Below, one piece after another: positions 1 to 8,824 of a stretch of 64,000 nt of DNA. The notes under the pieces are model-generated. The model had not been told where the DNA came from. It saw only the letters and a program-made list of their open reading frames with translations, and searched no databases. Position numbers and translations under genes: made by a program. This DNA is from Verrucomicrobiia bacterium. Lineage in GTDB: Bacteria; Verrucomicrobiota; Verrucomicrobiia; Verrucomicrobiales; DEV007. Position 1 is the first letter of the stretch; every line of letters begins with the position of its first letter. The stretch lies in NCBI GenBank assembly GCA_030425385.1, contig JAUIAH010000003.1, positions 300,438 to 364,437 on the forward strand, given 5' to 3'.

Positions 1-531
1 AAGACGGGTCTCCTGGGCTCGGGAGATCAGATTCGGGCCTTGGTTCCCCTGCTTGAGCGATGGAAAGCGGACAGTCCCGATCATCGCTTGGTGGTGGATC
101 CTATCGTCAGCGCCTCCACTGGGACCGCTTTGGCGCGGGAGGATACTTGGGAAGCTCTCCGGTGCGAACTGGTGCCCCTCGCAGATCTCATCACGCCGAA
201 TCTTGGAGAAGCCGCCTCGCTCCTTGGGCAGATTGAAGTAGCTCTTGAGGCCGCTACCGCGACGGCGCTTGCCGAGTTGCTTTCCTGCGCGGTCTTGCTC
301 AAAGGGGGGCACGCGAGGGCGTCTGCGGAGGCACGTGACCTCTTGCTTTCAGAGGTGGGGCTCACGGAGTTCCGAACGCCGCGCATTCCTGGTGGGCATC
401 GGCGTCATGGGACCGGCTGCACTCTCAGTGCGGCCATCACCGCTGCACTCGCCAAGGGACAGGCGATGGAAGATGCCGTAGCTGAGGGGAAAGCCTACCT
501 CTTCGATCTTCTCCAAAGGGAGTTCGCTTGA
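1..531 (+). CDS. thiD: Phosphomethylpyrimidine kinase ThiD, C-terminal part (5' truncated by window edge)
   Basis: Phosphorylates HMP and HMP-P to HMP-PP for thiamine synthesis (cytoplasmic ribokinase-fold enzyme). The frame is open from base 1, where the translation begins KTGLLGSGDQIRALV, matching the family's KTGML segment, so the gene starts before the window. Further family segments are VVDPIVSASTG, LITPNLGEAASLL and, near the end, the catalytic anion-hole motif HGTGCTLSAAI. About 176 residues are present, roughly the last two thirds of a 260-270 residue enzyme. The first in-frame TTG at 40 is internal, not a start. No other thiamine gene is visible in the window. Confidence 0.9.
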   Translation, partial: KTGLLGSGDQIRALVPLLERWKADSPDHRLVVDPIVSASTGTALAREDTWEALRCELVPLADLITPNLGEAASLLGQIEVALEAATATALAELLSCAVLLKGGHARASAEARDLLLSEVGLTEFRTPRIPGGHRRHGTGCTLSAAITAALAKGQAMEDAVAEGKAYLFDLLQREFA

Positions 532-550
532 GGCGACGCATCGTCTGGGA

Positions 551-838
551 TTACCCAATCAGGTCGTCGATTTCCCGGGCCAAATCGACATCCTTCTCGG
601 TGAGTCCCCCCGCGCTGTGGGTGGTGAGTGCGAAGGTGATCGTCGTCCACCGGATATCGATATCCGGGTGATGATTGTTGTCCTCTGCTAACTCGGCGAC
701 ATCGCGCACGAGATCGATCCCATCGAGGAAGGTCTCCCGTTTCACCTCGCGGAGAATGCGTTTGCCTGCGTGGTCGTAGCGCCACTTGGGCACCGTGCGA
801 AGGGCGGCATCTAAGGCCTCGTCGGAGAGCGTTTCCAT
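551..838 (-). CDS. 4a-hydroxytetrahydrobiopterin (pterin-4a-carbinolamine) dehydratase
   Basis: Dehydrates 4a-hydroxytetrahydropterin to quinonoid dihydropterin, recycling the cofactor of aromatic amino acid hydroxylases. The 95-residue protein has the usual family length and the full signature: EDNNHHPDIDIRW (two catalytic histidines followed by Pro), then FALTTHSAGGLT with the third histidine, then an Asp in the C-terminal helix. No phenylalanine hydroxylase lies in the window, so the partner is unknown; in bacteria without a hydroxylase these proteins may serve molybdopterin or other pterin metabolism. Converges with thiD (19-base gap). Confidence 0.93.
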   Translation of the reverse strand: METLSDEALDAALRTVPKWRYDHAGKRILREVKRETFLDGIDLVRDVAELAEDNNHHPDIDIRWTTITFALTTHSAGGLTEKDVDLAREIDDLIG

Positions 839-889
839 GGTTGAGCCATCAGGCTAGTGCTCGGCGGTGTCTCTTTCAAGCGTTGCAGG

Positions 890-1243
890 TCACTCAGACA
901 AATCGCGAATGACCACGTTTCGTAATTGATGCCCAACAACGTCCGTTGGCTCATCTGCTAGATTCGTGTCGATCTGGAAGAACGGCTGTGCTGGCGAAGA
1001 GGGACTGGGAAAGAGTGCCACGGGAATTTCTTCCTCTTCTCGCGGGATCGAGTGGTGCGAACGTGTTAGGGCGAGTCGGAAGGGTGTCCGCTCGGCTTGA
1101 GGCCTAGCTTCCTTCAAGAATGAAGCTGCCGAGGCTGGAGATCGGTCCTCAGGTGAATGTGAATCACGCATCGGAATGCTCTGCCACCCCGTGACGCCCA
1201 CAGCCACTAAAGCACCCAAGATAGCCATCTCTCGCTTCATCAC
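890..1243 (-). CDS. Small hypothetical exported or membrane-anchored protein
   Basis: Not recognised. The 117-residue reading frame begins GTG-ATG (either could start it) and opens with a short basic segment and a hydrophobic stretch (AILGALVAVGVTGW) that looks like a signal peptide or anchor. The rest is hydrophilic, Ser/Pro/Arg-rich and without cysteines or known motifs. It is the only sizeable frame in the 550 bases between the pterin dehydratase and the TPR gene. There is no clear ribosome binding site on this strand, so it could be a chance ORF. Confidence 0.4.
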   Translation of the reverse strand: MMKREMAILGALVAVGVTGWQSIPMRDSHSPEDRSPASAASFLKEARPQAERTPFRLALTRSHHSIPREEEEIPVALFPSPSSPAQPFFQIDTNLADEPTDVVGHQLRNVVIRDLSE

Positions 1244-1389
1244 AGGAGGATAACGGATTCACGGATGCGCGCAAATCTCGTCTCGCGGTGCCTTCCAGGA
1301 TTGTGGTTGCAGCCGCAAGACCACTAAGCTAATAGATCCGTTCCCCGGCCACAGGGCTGGGCTCCTACGAAATCTGCGCTACCAGACTC

Positions 1390-2247
1390 ATGTCCCAATC
1401 CACCGATCCAGATCCTCAACCCGGGAGCACTTCATCCGTTCCCGTCGCCACGATCGAGCACGACAACTCAGCGCTGGAAGACTTTGTCGAACAGAATAAG
1501 TCGAAGCTCATCCTCGCGATGCTCGCGCTCTTGGTGATCATCGTGGCGTTTCTCGTGATGCGTTACCTCAAGGAGTCAGGCGTGAGTGAGGCCGCGGCGG
1601 CTCTGACGGGAGCCGAGTCTGTGGAAGAGCTGGACAAAGTCATCGCCGATTTCCCCAAGGAGACGGTGGCGGGTTCTGCAGCGCTCATGAAGGTCACGAA
1701 ACTTTCGGAGGCTGACAAAGACGACGAGGCCTATGAGGCGCTGAAGCAATTCGTCGAGACCCACAAGAACCACCCCCTATACTACAAGGGCGTAGCCGAC
1801 CTCGGCTTGCGCGAACACGCGAAGGGCAATCTTGATGAGGCGATCACGCATTTGAAAGAGGCCTCGTTGCCCGGGAATGCCCCTGCGTTCATCGAGCAAA
1901 CCGCGTTGCAACGCCTCGGGGATGCACTCATTGCCAAAGGGCGTGAGGCCATGCAGTCAGGCGACGAAGCCGCCGCCAAGGGGTTGTTTGAGGAGGCCAA
2001 GACGGCCTTCACGGATCTCGAAACGAAGGCTCCAGAGAACAGCGTGCTTCGCCGGACCGCAGAGCAACGCAAGGATCTGATCCCTCATCTCAGCGTCGTC
2101 CCGCTCACTCCAGAAGAAGGAAAGCAGAAAGCTGAAGAAGCAGCTGCCAAAGTTGCCGAAGAGGCTGCGGCTGCCGCGGCGGAAGCGGAGGTGGAGGGCG
2201 AAGAGGGGGCTGCCGAGGGCGAGGAAGTCGAGGGCGAGGAAAGCTAA
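1390..2247 (+). CDS. TPR-like membrane-anchored protein (YfgM-like) with acidic C-terminus
   Basis: 285 residues: a short cytoplasmic N-terminus, one transmembrane helix at about residues 41-58 (LAMLALLVIIVAFLVM), then a helical tetratricopeptide-like region (for example YYKGVADLGLREHAKGNL) resembling the TPR_21/YfgM type of envelope chaperone or division-associated protein. The last ~55 residues are an Ala/Glu-rich low-complexity tail rich in EEAAAKVAEEA-type repeats. It ends 19 bases before metF, whose start is read through this tail in another frame. The specific role is unknown; YfgM-like is a fold-level suggestion only. Confidence 0.75.
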   Translation: MSQSTDPDPQPGSTSSVPVATIEHDNSALEDFVEQNKSKLILAMLALLVIIVAFLVMRYLKESGVSEAAAALTGAESVEELDKVIADFPKETVAGSAALMKVTKLSEADKDDEAYEALKQFVETHKNHPLYYKGVADLGLREHAKGNLDEAITHLKEASLPGNAPAFIEQTALQRLGDALIAKGREAMQSGDEAAAKGLFEEAKTAFTDLETKAPENSVLRRTAEQRKDLIPHLSVVPLTPEEGKQKAEEAAAKVAEEAAAAAAEAEVEGEEGAAEGEEVEGEES

Positions 2248-2266
2248 GCTCCCGGAGGCGATTGCC

Positions 2267-3190
2267 ATGCACATTGGGGAGATCCTATCCAAGTATCAAA
2301 CGACCTTCTCGTTTGAGTTCTTCCCGCCGAAGACTCCGAAAGCGTCTGAGTCGCTTTATGAATCCATCGCGGATTTGGAGCCCTACAAGCCCTCGTTTGT
2401 CAGTGTGACCTATGGCGCGGGGGGATCCACGCGCGAGCTCACTCACGATCTCGTGGTGCGCTTGAAGAATGAGTCCTCCCTCGATCCGATCCCGCACCTG
2501 ACCTGCGTGTGTCATCAGGAGAGCGATATCCAGGAGATCCTGGAAAGGTATGCGGAAGCTGGTATCTCTAACATTCTGGCGCTGGGAGGCGATCCTCCGC
2601 GGAATCTGAAAGATTATCGGCGCGAAGATGATGCCTTTCAGCAGGCGGCCGATTTGGTCCGCTTTATCCAGAAATTCAACGACTCAGGAGCGCACAGCCA
2701 CCCGCGAGGCTTCGGGGTGGGCGTAGCGGGCTTTCCCGAGGGGCATCCAGGCACGCCCAACCGTGTGCTGGAGATGGATTATCTGAAAGCCAAGGTCGAC
2801 GCGGGCGCCGACTACATCTGCACCCAGCTCTTCTTTGATAACCACGATTTCCTCGACTTCCGCGAACGCTGTGTGCTGGCGGGAATCGAGATCCCGATCA
2901 TTGCTGGAATCATGCCCATCACCTCATCCAAAGGCATGCAGCGCATGGCAGAGCTTGCCGCCGGGGCGCGTTACCCTGCCAAGTTGCTCAAAGCTATCCA
3001 ACGCTGTGGCGATGATGAAGAAGCCGTGCGCCGCGTGGGCATTCACTATGCGACGGAGCAGTGCGCGCAGCTTATCGATGAGAAGGTCGACGGCATCCAT
3101 TTCTACACCTTGAATCAGTCGTCCGCCACGCGTGAGATCTACGCCAATCTCGGGATCAAAGACTCCGAGGTCTTGAAGATCGCTGGATGA
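2267..3190 (+). CDS. metF: Methylenetetrahydrofolate reductase
   Basis: Reduces 5,10-methylene-THF to 5-methyl-THF with a flavin cofactor, supplying methyl groups for methionine. 307 residues, the usual length for bacterial MetF. Visible family segments are TFSFEFFPPKT (with the catalytic Glu), FVSVTYGAGGSTR, IPHLTCVCH and NILALGGDPPR. The frame is open 38 codons further upstream, but that part is an Arg/Lys-rich shadow of the preceding gene's tail. The ATG at 2267 is preceded by GGAGG at 2254-2258 and places the conserved strand right at the N-terminus, so it is chosen as the start. Confidence 0.95.
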   Translation: MHIGEILSKYQTTFSFEFFPPKTPKASESLYESIADLEPYKPSFVSVTYGAGGSTRELTHDLVVRLKNESSLDPIPHLTCVCHQESDIQEILERYAEAGISNILALGGDPPRNLKDYRREDDAFQQAADLVRFIQKFNDSGAHSHPRGFGVGVAGFPEGHPGTPNRVLEMDYLKAKVDAGADYICTQLFFDNHDFLDFRERCVLAGIEIPIIAGIMPITSSKGMQRMAELAAGARYPAKLLKAIQRCGDDEEAVRRVGIHYATEQCAQLIDEKVDGIHFYTLNQSSATREIYANLGIKDSEVLKIAG

Positions 3191-3235
3191 GCGGCGTTTG
3201 ATTGATTTCCCGTCGGCAGAGGCTATCAAGGGCCC

Positions 3236-4336
3236 ATGAGCACCCTCTGGGACCGAGCCAATCCACAGTTGCGCGACCTCGTCGCCTACGAACCCGGCAA
3301 GCCGATCGAAGACGTTGCCCGCGATCTCGGGCTGGATCCTGGCAGCATCGTCAAACTGGCTTCTAATGAGAATCCGCTAGGCCCTTCGCCTAAAGCGGTT
3401 GCTGCTATGACCGCGGCCTTGGAGAAGGCGCAGCTTTACCCAGATGGCGGCGGCTACAAGTTACGAGAAGCCATCGCGGAGAAGAATGGTCTGGCGCGTG
3501 AGAACGTGATCTTGGGAAACGGCTCTAACGAAATCATTGAATTCATGGGGCACGCCTTTCTCCAGCCAGGTGATTCGGTCGTCACGGCAGAGCACGCCTT
3601 CGTCGTCTATAAACTGATGGCCACGCTCTTCGGAGCGGAGACCATTGAAGTGCCGGATCCGCATTTCATCCACGATCTCGACGCCATGGCGGCGGCTGTG
3701 CGGCCTGATACCAAACAGCTCTTCATTGCGAATCCTAACAACCCTACAGGGACGTTGGTGGAGCAAGAGGCGATTGATCGCTTCATGGATCGAGTGCCCG
3801 AACACGTGATTGTGGTCTTCGATGAGGCCTATTACGAATTTCTCGACGATGCCCCGGACACTTTGAAGTATGTCAGGGAGGGGCGCAATGTCATCATCAT
3901 GCGGACCTTTTCCAAGATTCAAGGGCTGGCTAGTCTGCGCATTGGCTATGGTCTCGGGCACGCGGGACTCATTGAGGTGTTGCAGAAGACGCGGCAGCCC
4001 TTCAATGCCAATGCCGTGGCGCAGGCAGGCGCCTTGGCGAGTCTGTTAGATGATGACCATCAGGAGAAGACGCGCCGTAACAATGCGGAAGGATTGGCGT
4101 ATTTGCAAGGGACGTTCGAGGCGTTGGGACTGGAATATGTCCCTAGCCATGCGAATTTCGTTCTTGTGAACGTAGGTGATGGCGATGCGCTCTTTGCTGA
4201 TCTCATGAAACGAGGCGTGATTATTCGTGCCATGCGCGGATACAAGCTGCCCGAGTGGGTCCGCGTTTCGGTTGGCACGCCTGAAGAGAATGAGCGCTTT
4301 GTGGCGGAATTGAAGACGTGGCTGGCGGCGCGGTGA
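3236..4336 (+). CDS. hisC: Histidinol-phosphate aminotransferase
   Basis: PLP-dependent fold-type I aminotransferase converting imidazole-acetol phosphate to L-histidinol phosphate. 366 residues, normal length. It shows VKLASNENPLGPSP at the N-terminus, ANPNNPTGT, DEAYYEF and the Schiff-base lysine in TFSKIQGLASLRIGYG (Lys227). C-terminal residues RVSVGTPEENERF fit the substrate phosphate site. No other his gene is adjacent. Its stop codon overlaps the proposed GTG start of mnmE, which suggests translational coupling. A related role on aromatic substrates (HisC2-like) is possible. Confidence 0.93.
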   Translation: MSTLWDRANPQLRDLVAYEPGKPIEDVARDLGLDPGSIVKLASNENPLGPSPKAVAAMTAALEKAQLYPDGGGYKLREAIAEKNGLARENVILGNGSNEIIEFMGHAFLQPGDSVVTAEHAFVVYKLMATLFGAETIEVPDPHFIHDLDAMAAAVRPDTKQLFIANPNNPTGTLVEQEAIDRFMDRVPEHVIVVFDEAYYEFLDDAPDTLKYVREGRNVIIMRTFSKIQGLASLRIGYGLGHAGLIEVLQKTRQPFNANAVAQAGALASLLDDDHQEKTRRNNAEGLAYLQGTFEALGLEYVPSHANFVLVNVGDGDALFADLMKRGVIIRAMRGYKLPEWVRVSVGTPEENERFVAELKTWLAAR

Positions 4337-5682
4337 GTGCGCTGACGGACGATACGATTGCCGCCGTGTCTACGGCACTGGGCGAGGGGGCCATTGCGGT
4401 TCTGCGTGTGTCAGGCCCTCAGGCCAGATCCATTGGCAGGCAACTCTTCCGCGGGAGCGATCTGACTAGCGTGACGCCACGGCGTGCCTGCTATGGCGCA
4501 TTCATAGATGTGTCAGGAAGTATTCTGGATCACGGCCTTGCCACAGTCTTTGCTGGGCCAGCCAGTTACACCGGCGAGGATCTGGTCGAGTTTAGTTGTC
4601 ATGGGGGAGTGCTTGTTACCCGGACTATCTATGAACAGTTGCTTCAGTTAGGTTGCCGTGCTGCCGATCCGGGAGAGTTCACACAGCGCGCCTTTCTCAA
4701 TGGCAAGATGGATCTGACCCAGGCGGAGGCTGTGATGGATCTGATCCAGGCGCAGACATCGCTTGCGCTGAAGGCGGCCAATGAGCAATTGCGCGGGGAC
4801 CTCGGTCGTGAAGCGCAGGCTTTGCGAGAGGCGCTCATTGGCGTGCTCGCGCACATTGAAGCTTACATCGATTTCCCCGAGGAGGGCATTGATCCTGACA
4901 CAGGCACTGCGATTGAGGGGCGGATCAGAGATGTCTTGGCGCGCTTGCAATCGATGCTTGATGGCGCAGACCGTGGGCGCATCTTGCGGGAGGGAGCGCG
5001 CGCGGCCATCTGCGGCGAGCCGAATGTCGGAAAGTCGAGCATGCTTAATGTGTTGTTAGGATTTGAACGCGCCATCGTGAGTGATACTGCGGGCACCACG
5101 CGAGATACGATTGAAGAAGTGATCAATTTGCGCGGCATTCCCTTGCGGCTCATCGATACCGCTGGACTGCGAGCCTCGGGAGACGCGGTCGAACAGTTAG
5201 GCATGGAGCGCACCCATGAAGCGGTGACGCGCGCCGATGTCGTCATTGAAGTAATCGACGGGCATGCGCCACCTCATCCGACCCCCGTGCCTGCAGGAAA
5301 CGATCGCCCGTGGATCAGGCTCTACAACAAGGCTGATCTGGGATTGCATCCAGACCACGATCTTGAGAAAGGCATCGCGTTCTCATGTCAGGATCGAACG
5401 GGGATCGAGACCCTCACGGAGAGGTTGCGTGCCCTCCTGCTCACGCAAGAAGAGAGCCACCAGGCACAGCTCGTCGCCATCAACGCCCGGCATCAACGAT
5501 GTCTCGAAAGGGCCAAGAGTGCGAGCGAAGCTGCTCTGACAGCGTTACAACAACAGACGGAGCCGGAGTTCGTCGCGCTTGATTTGCGCGAAGCGTTAGA
5601 GGCCGTCGGTGAGGTGGTAGGAAAGGTCGATGTGGAAGAAATCCTTGGCGAGATCTTTAGCGCCTTCTGTATCGGGAAATAG
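4333..5682 (+). CDS. mnmE: tRNA uridine-5-carboxymethylaminomethyl modification GTPase MnmE (TrmE)
   Basis: With MnmG it modifies the wobble uridine of tRNAs. The translation contains the N-terminal formyl-THF-binding domain (DTIAAVSTALGEGAIAVLR, the GEDLVEFSCHGG segment), the helical domain, a G domain with GEPNVGKSS (P-loop), DTAG and NKAD, and the diagnostic C-terminus FCIGK with the catalytic Cys. About 449 residues. An upstream GTG at 4318 is also in frame, but GTG at 4333 overlaps the hisC stop as GTGA and gives the family's usual short N-terminus, so it is preferred. Confidence 0.95.
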   Translation: MSALTDDTIAAVSTALGEGAIAVLRVSGPQARSIGRQLFRGSDLTSVTPRRACYGAFIDVSGSILDHGLATVFAGPASYTGEDLVEFSCHGGVLVTRTIYEQLLQLGCRAADPGEFTQRAFLNGKMDLTQAEAVMDLIQAQTSLALKAANEQLRGDLGREAQALREALIGVLAHIEAYIDFPEEGIDPDTGTAIEGRIRDVLARLQSMLDGADRGRILREGARAAICGEPNVGKSSMLNVLLGFERAIVSDTAGTTRDTIEEVINLRGIPLRLIDTAGLRASGDAVEQLGMERTHEAVTRADVVIEVIDGHAPPHPTPVPAGNDRPWIRLYNKADLGLHPDHDLEKGIAFSCQDRTGIETLTERLRALLLTQEESHQAQLVAINARHQRCLERAKSASEAALTALQQQTEPEFVALDLREALEAVGEVVGKVDVEEILGEIFSAFCIGK

Positions 5683-5702
5683 GGAAACCCTGCGATCCCC
5701 TT

Positions 5703-6283
5703 CGGACTGGCAAGCACCCTCATATTAAAGAGAGAGTCACGTGCGATGCTCCCGGTGCGCGTCCCGAGGTGGTGCTGGATCAGGGGGAACCTTGTTTCCC
5801 TTTTGATCGCTATGTGTTGCTGATGCCGTTTGCCGCATGGCCAGAGCGCGATTGGCCGGAGTCGCATTGGAATCGCTTGGCCCATTTGATTGACCAAGCC
5901 AATTGCCATCGACGCCGTTTGACCCGGAAACGCCCCGCTATGCGGTGTCCCATTCTGGGGGCACGTCGCATGCGGTGCTCTTCAGTCGTGAAGCGGCTCG
6001 CAAGCTGCTGGCTTATGCGGAGAAATGGATTTGGCGGCGGGAGATTGATATTGATCTCTATGCAGTGTTTCGTGGTTTCTCTCCGTGGTTGCGGACGGGC
6101 TATGGGAATTGGCATGCGCAGCCTGATTTCGCGGATGTGGAGCTGAGTGATTCCGAACAAATCGCCCACTATAATTTGGCGACGTCGAGTGTGTTTGCGC
6201 AGGTGTCGTCGCCTTGCCCGCCGATTTCGGAATTGGCGATTGCTTCGCAGGTGGGGCCTGGGATGGAGCCGGAGAGTTATTGA
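5703..6283 (+). pseudogene. Decayed glycosyltransferase-like fragments (two frames)
   Basis: No intact gene fits here. From about 5703 to 5910 one frame reads like the middle of a family 9 (heptosyltransferase-like) glycosyltransferase: PEVVLDQGEPCFPFDRYVLL, then MPFAAWPERDWPESHWNRLA, which resembles the P-G-x-x-W-P-x-x-x-W-x-x-L pattern. After about 5910 the coherent protein sequence moves to another frame (GTSHAVLFSREAARKLLAYA, DIDLYAVFRGFSPWLRTGYG) and ends at a stop at 6283; that part is reminiscent of a GT25-type sugar transferase. There is no start, the N-terminal domains are missing and the frame changes, so the simplest reading is the remnants of one or two transferase genes. Family assignments are tentative. 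Confidence 0.45.
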
Positions 6284-6316
6284 TTGGGATTTGCTGAAAG
6301 ATGAAGAGTCGTGAGC

Positions 6317-6360
6317 GATTCGTAGACGAATCTGCAAGCCATAGAATCGTGACCGATTCT
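6317..6360. repeat. Two adjacent small inverted repeats
   Basis: GATTCGT (6317-6323) and ACGAATC (6326-6332) form one hairpin with a 2-base loop. AGAATCG (6343-6349) and CGATTCT (6354-6360) form a second with a 4-base loop. Both share the core GATTCG/CGAATC. They lie between the decayed fragments and the 3' end of the SDR gene. There is no T-run on either side, so they are weak candidates for a transcription terminator; a small dispersed palindrome is equally possible. Confidence 0.4.
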
Positions 6361-6378
6361 GCTAACTACGGAGTTGGG

Positions 6379-7149
6379 TTAAAGTCGCTGGAGGGTCATG
6401 GCGCCGTCGACCATGAAGACGTGACCGGTGCTGTAGGGGAAGTCTCCCCGAGCGAGAGCGGCGACGGCTTTGGCGACGTCTTCGGGTTCGCCCCAGCGTG
6501 CTTGGGGGACGAGGCCATCGGCGATGAGCTTGTCGTACTTTTCCGTGACACCCGCGGTCATGTTACTGTGGGTGACGCCGGGGCGGACTTCGTAGACGGG
6601 GATGTTGTCTGCGGCTAAGCGAATGGCGAAGAGTTGGGTGGCCATGGCGAGGCCTGCCTTGGAAATGCAGTATTCGGCGCGATTGACGCTGACCATGGTG
6701 GCGGAGACGCTGTTGATGTTGATGATGCAGGCCGGGAATTGAGGATCGGTCTGACGTTCTTCTAGGATCAAGTTAGCGAAGCGCTGGGCGAGAAAGACGT
6801 TTCCCTTGAGATTGATGCCCATGACGCGCTCCCAACTGTCTTCACTCATTTCTAAGACGTCGGCTCGCACCAAGGGGGCGACGCCGGCGTTGTTGACGAG
6901 GAGGTTGAGCTTGCCCAGAGCGTCTGTCGCCGTTTGGATCATCTCTGGGTGAGCGTCCAATTCGCTTACGTCTCCCTGACAGTAGACGACTTGCTGGCCA
7001 TGCCCGCGCAGACCTTCTAAGATATCAGTGACGTCTGCCTCGGGGCGGACGCCATTGATGGCGAGGGCGTAGCCTTCTGCGGCGAGTTTGTGCGCGATGC
7101 CGAGACCGATTCCGCGCGTGCCCCCTGTGATGAATGCTCCTGGTGCCAT
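6379..7149 (-). CDS. SDR family oxidoreductase (FabG-like, dehydrogenase of sugar or ketone)
   Basis: Classical short-chain dehydrogenase/reductase of 256 residues. Cofactor motif TGGTRGIG at residues 8-15, NNAG at 86-89, catalytic Ser147 or Ser149, Tyr160 and Lys164 (YCISK). The frame is open further upstream, but ATG at 7149 places the glycine-rich motif at the usual distance from the N-terminus. It follows the Gfo/Idh/MocA gene by 8 bases on the same strand, so the two are probably one operon acting on the same sugar or polyol. The substrate cannot be told from sequence; the absence of fatty-acid genes argues against FabG itself. Confidence 0.88.
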   Translation of the reverse strand: MAPGAFITGGTRGIGLGIAHKLAAEGYALAINGVRPEADVTDILEGLRGHGQQVVYCQGDVSELDAHPEMIQTATDALGKLNLLVNNAGVAPLVRADVLEMSEDSWERVMGINLKGNVFLAQRFANLILEERQTDPQFPACIININSVSATMVSVNRAEYCISKAGLAMATQLFAIRLAADNIPVYEVRPGVTHSNMTAGVTEKYDKLIADGLVPQARWGEPEDVAKAVAALARGDFPYSTGHVFMVDGAMTLQRL

Positions 7150-7157
7150 GAGAAGGA

Positions 7158-8306
7158 CTAGCAGAGTTCCGGGATGTCGACCCAGCGCCGTTCTTCCCAA
7201 CTTTGGATTCCCAATTCGGCGAGCTGGACGCCTTTGGCGCCTTCTAACAGGGTGAAGGGGAAGGGCTCGTCTTTCACCACATGGCGGAGGAAGAGTTCCC
7301 ACTGAACCTTGAAGGCATTGTCGTAGTCTTCCTGTTCGGGGACCTTGGACCAGCCATCAAAGAATTCGATGGGCTGGGCAATGTCAGGATTCCAGACGGG
7401 CTTGGGGGTATTGCCGTAGTGTTGGATGTAGACGTCACGTAAGCCAGCCACGGCGGAGCCTTTCGTGCCATCGATCTGGAGCGTGAGGAGGTCATCGCGT
7501 CGAACCCGGACACACCAGGAAGAATTGAAGTGGGCGATGACGCCATTCTCGAGCTCGAAGGTGGCGTAGGCGGAGTCGTCTGCAGTGCATTTGTAAGGAT
7601 TCCCTTGCTCATCGATGCGCTCTGGGATGTGCGTCGCGCCGAGGCAGGAAACGGCTTTCACTTTGCCAAAGAGATGGTCGAGGACGTAGCGCCAGTGGCA
7701 TAACATATCGACAATAATGCCACCGTCGTCCTCTTTGCGGTAGTTCCACGAAGGACGCTGGGCGGGGATGGTGTGTCCTTCATAGACCCAGTAACCGAAC
7801 TCGCCGCGGATGGATAAGAGGTCGCCAAAGAATCCGTTCTCGAAGAGGCGCTTCACTTTAAGCATGCCGGGGAGCCAGAGCTTGTCTTGCACGACGCCAT
7901 TCTTGATCCCTGCGTCTTTGCAAAGCTGATAGAGGTCTAGCGCTGTGGCGGAATCGGTGGCGGTGGGTTTCTCACAATAGATACTCTTGCCTGCCTTCAC
8001 GGCCTGGCGAACGCCCTCAGCCCGCCGGCCAGTGGTCTGAGAGTCGAAGTAGATCTGATAGTGGTCATCCGCGAGGACCTCATCAAGATTGGTGGTCCAT
8101 TTCTGAACGCCACTGCGCTCTGCCAATGCCTGTAATTTGTTCTCATTACGCCCAACTAGGATGGGATCAGGCATGATGATTTCGTCAGGGCTGAGGGTGA
8201 GGCCCCCTTCCTGGATGATCGCTGCGATCGATCGCAAGAGGTGCTGATTCGTTCCCATGCGTCCGGTGACGCCGTTCATGATGATACCGACTTGATGCGT
8301 CTTCAT
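7158..8306 (-). CDS. Gfo/Idh/MocA family oxidoreductase
   Basis: 382 residues with an N-terminal Rossmann domain (MKTHQVGIIMNGVTGRMG) and the family's EKP motif (SIYCEKPTATDSATAL), followed by the alpha/beta substrate domain (WNYRKEDDGGIIVDMLCHWR). Family members oxidise or reduce sugars and polyols using NAD(P). The nucleotide motif is GVTGRMG rather than the usual GxGxxG, and the domain continues LLRSIAAIIQEGGL, a pattern found in verrucomicrobial and planctomycetal members. It is the first gene of a probable two-gene operon with the SDR. Confidence 0.88.
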   Translation of the reverse strand: MKTHQVGIIMNGVTGRMGTNQHLLRSIAAIIQEGGLTLSPDEIIMPDPILVGRNENKLQALAERSGVQKWTTNLDEVLADDHYQIYFDSQTTGRRAEGVRQAVKAGKSIYCEKPTATDSATALDLYQLCKDAGIKNGVVQDKLWLPGMLKVKRLFENGFFGDLLSIRGEFGYWVYEGHTIPAQRPSWNYRKEDDGGIIVDMLCHWRYVLDHLFGKVKAVSCLGATHIPERIDEQGNPYKCTADDSAYATFELENGVIAHFNSSWCVRVRRDDLLTLQIDGTKGSAVAGLRDVYIQHYGNTPKPVWNPDIAQPIEFFDGWSKVPEQEDYDNAFKVQWELFLRHVVKDEPFPFTLLEGAKGVQLAELGIQSWEERRWVDIPELC

Positions 8307-8321
8307 AGAAATATATTGGTG

Positions 8322-8822
8322 TTAGGATTGGTTCTCGTTTTCCAACGGAACAATCTTCACTTTCCGCTGAGAGGCGGCGGATGGGATGGCATCCACCAAG
8401 CTAGGAGCGAGCGCGCTCTCCGGGGGCGCCATGGTGCGCTCCTCCACAGGAGCTTCTGAATTCAAGGCGTCTTTGAGGGCGCTTTCGACGAGTTGGCCAC
8501 AGTGAATCTTCATGGGGGGAAGCGGGCCCAGGGACTCTGACAGTTGTGTGGAATCCATGCCCAAAGCCTCATCGACCGTCTTGCCCTTCAACATCTCGGT
8601 GGCGACGGAGGCAACGGCGATAGCGGTTTGGCAGCCGAAGCTTTGAAAGGTTGCTTTATCAATCACCTTCTTGCCATCCTCTTCACGAAACTTGACCCAC
8701 ATGCGCAGCATATCTCCGCAATCGGGGCTTCCGACCGTCCCGATGGCATCGGCATTCTCTAACTCACCCACATTCTGTGGGTTGCGCATGGCTTCCTCAA
8801 GTTTCTCGTTTGTTTCGGACAT
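8322..8822 (-). CDS. IscU/NifU-type iron-sulfur cluster scaffold
   Basis: Scaffold on which [2Fe-2S] clusters are assembled. 166 residues; the three conserved cysteines are Cys35 (GSPDCGDML), Cys64 (SFGCQTAI) and Cys108 (KIHCGQL), with Asp37 as the fourth conserved ligand-site residue. A ~40-residue Pro/Glu-rich tail follows the domain. No cysteine desulfurase or HscA/B gene is nearby. The ATG at 8822 begins 2 bases after the DAHP synthase stop codon, so it is probably co-transcribed with it, although the two functions are unrelated. Confidence 0.88.
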   Translation of the reverse strand: MSETNEKLEEAMRNPQNVGELENADAIGTVGSPDCGDMLRMWVKFREEDGKKVIDKATFQSFGCQTAIAVASVATEMLKGKTVDEALGMDSTQLSESLGPLPPMKIHCGQLVESALKDALNSEAPVEERTMAPPESALAPSLVDAIPSAASQRKVKIVPLENENQS

Positions 8823-8824
8823 GA

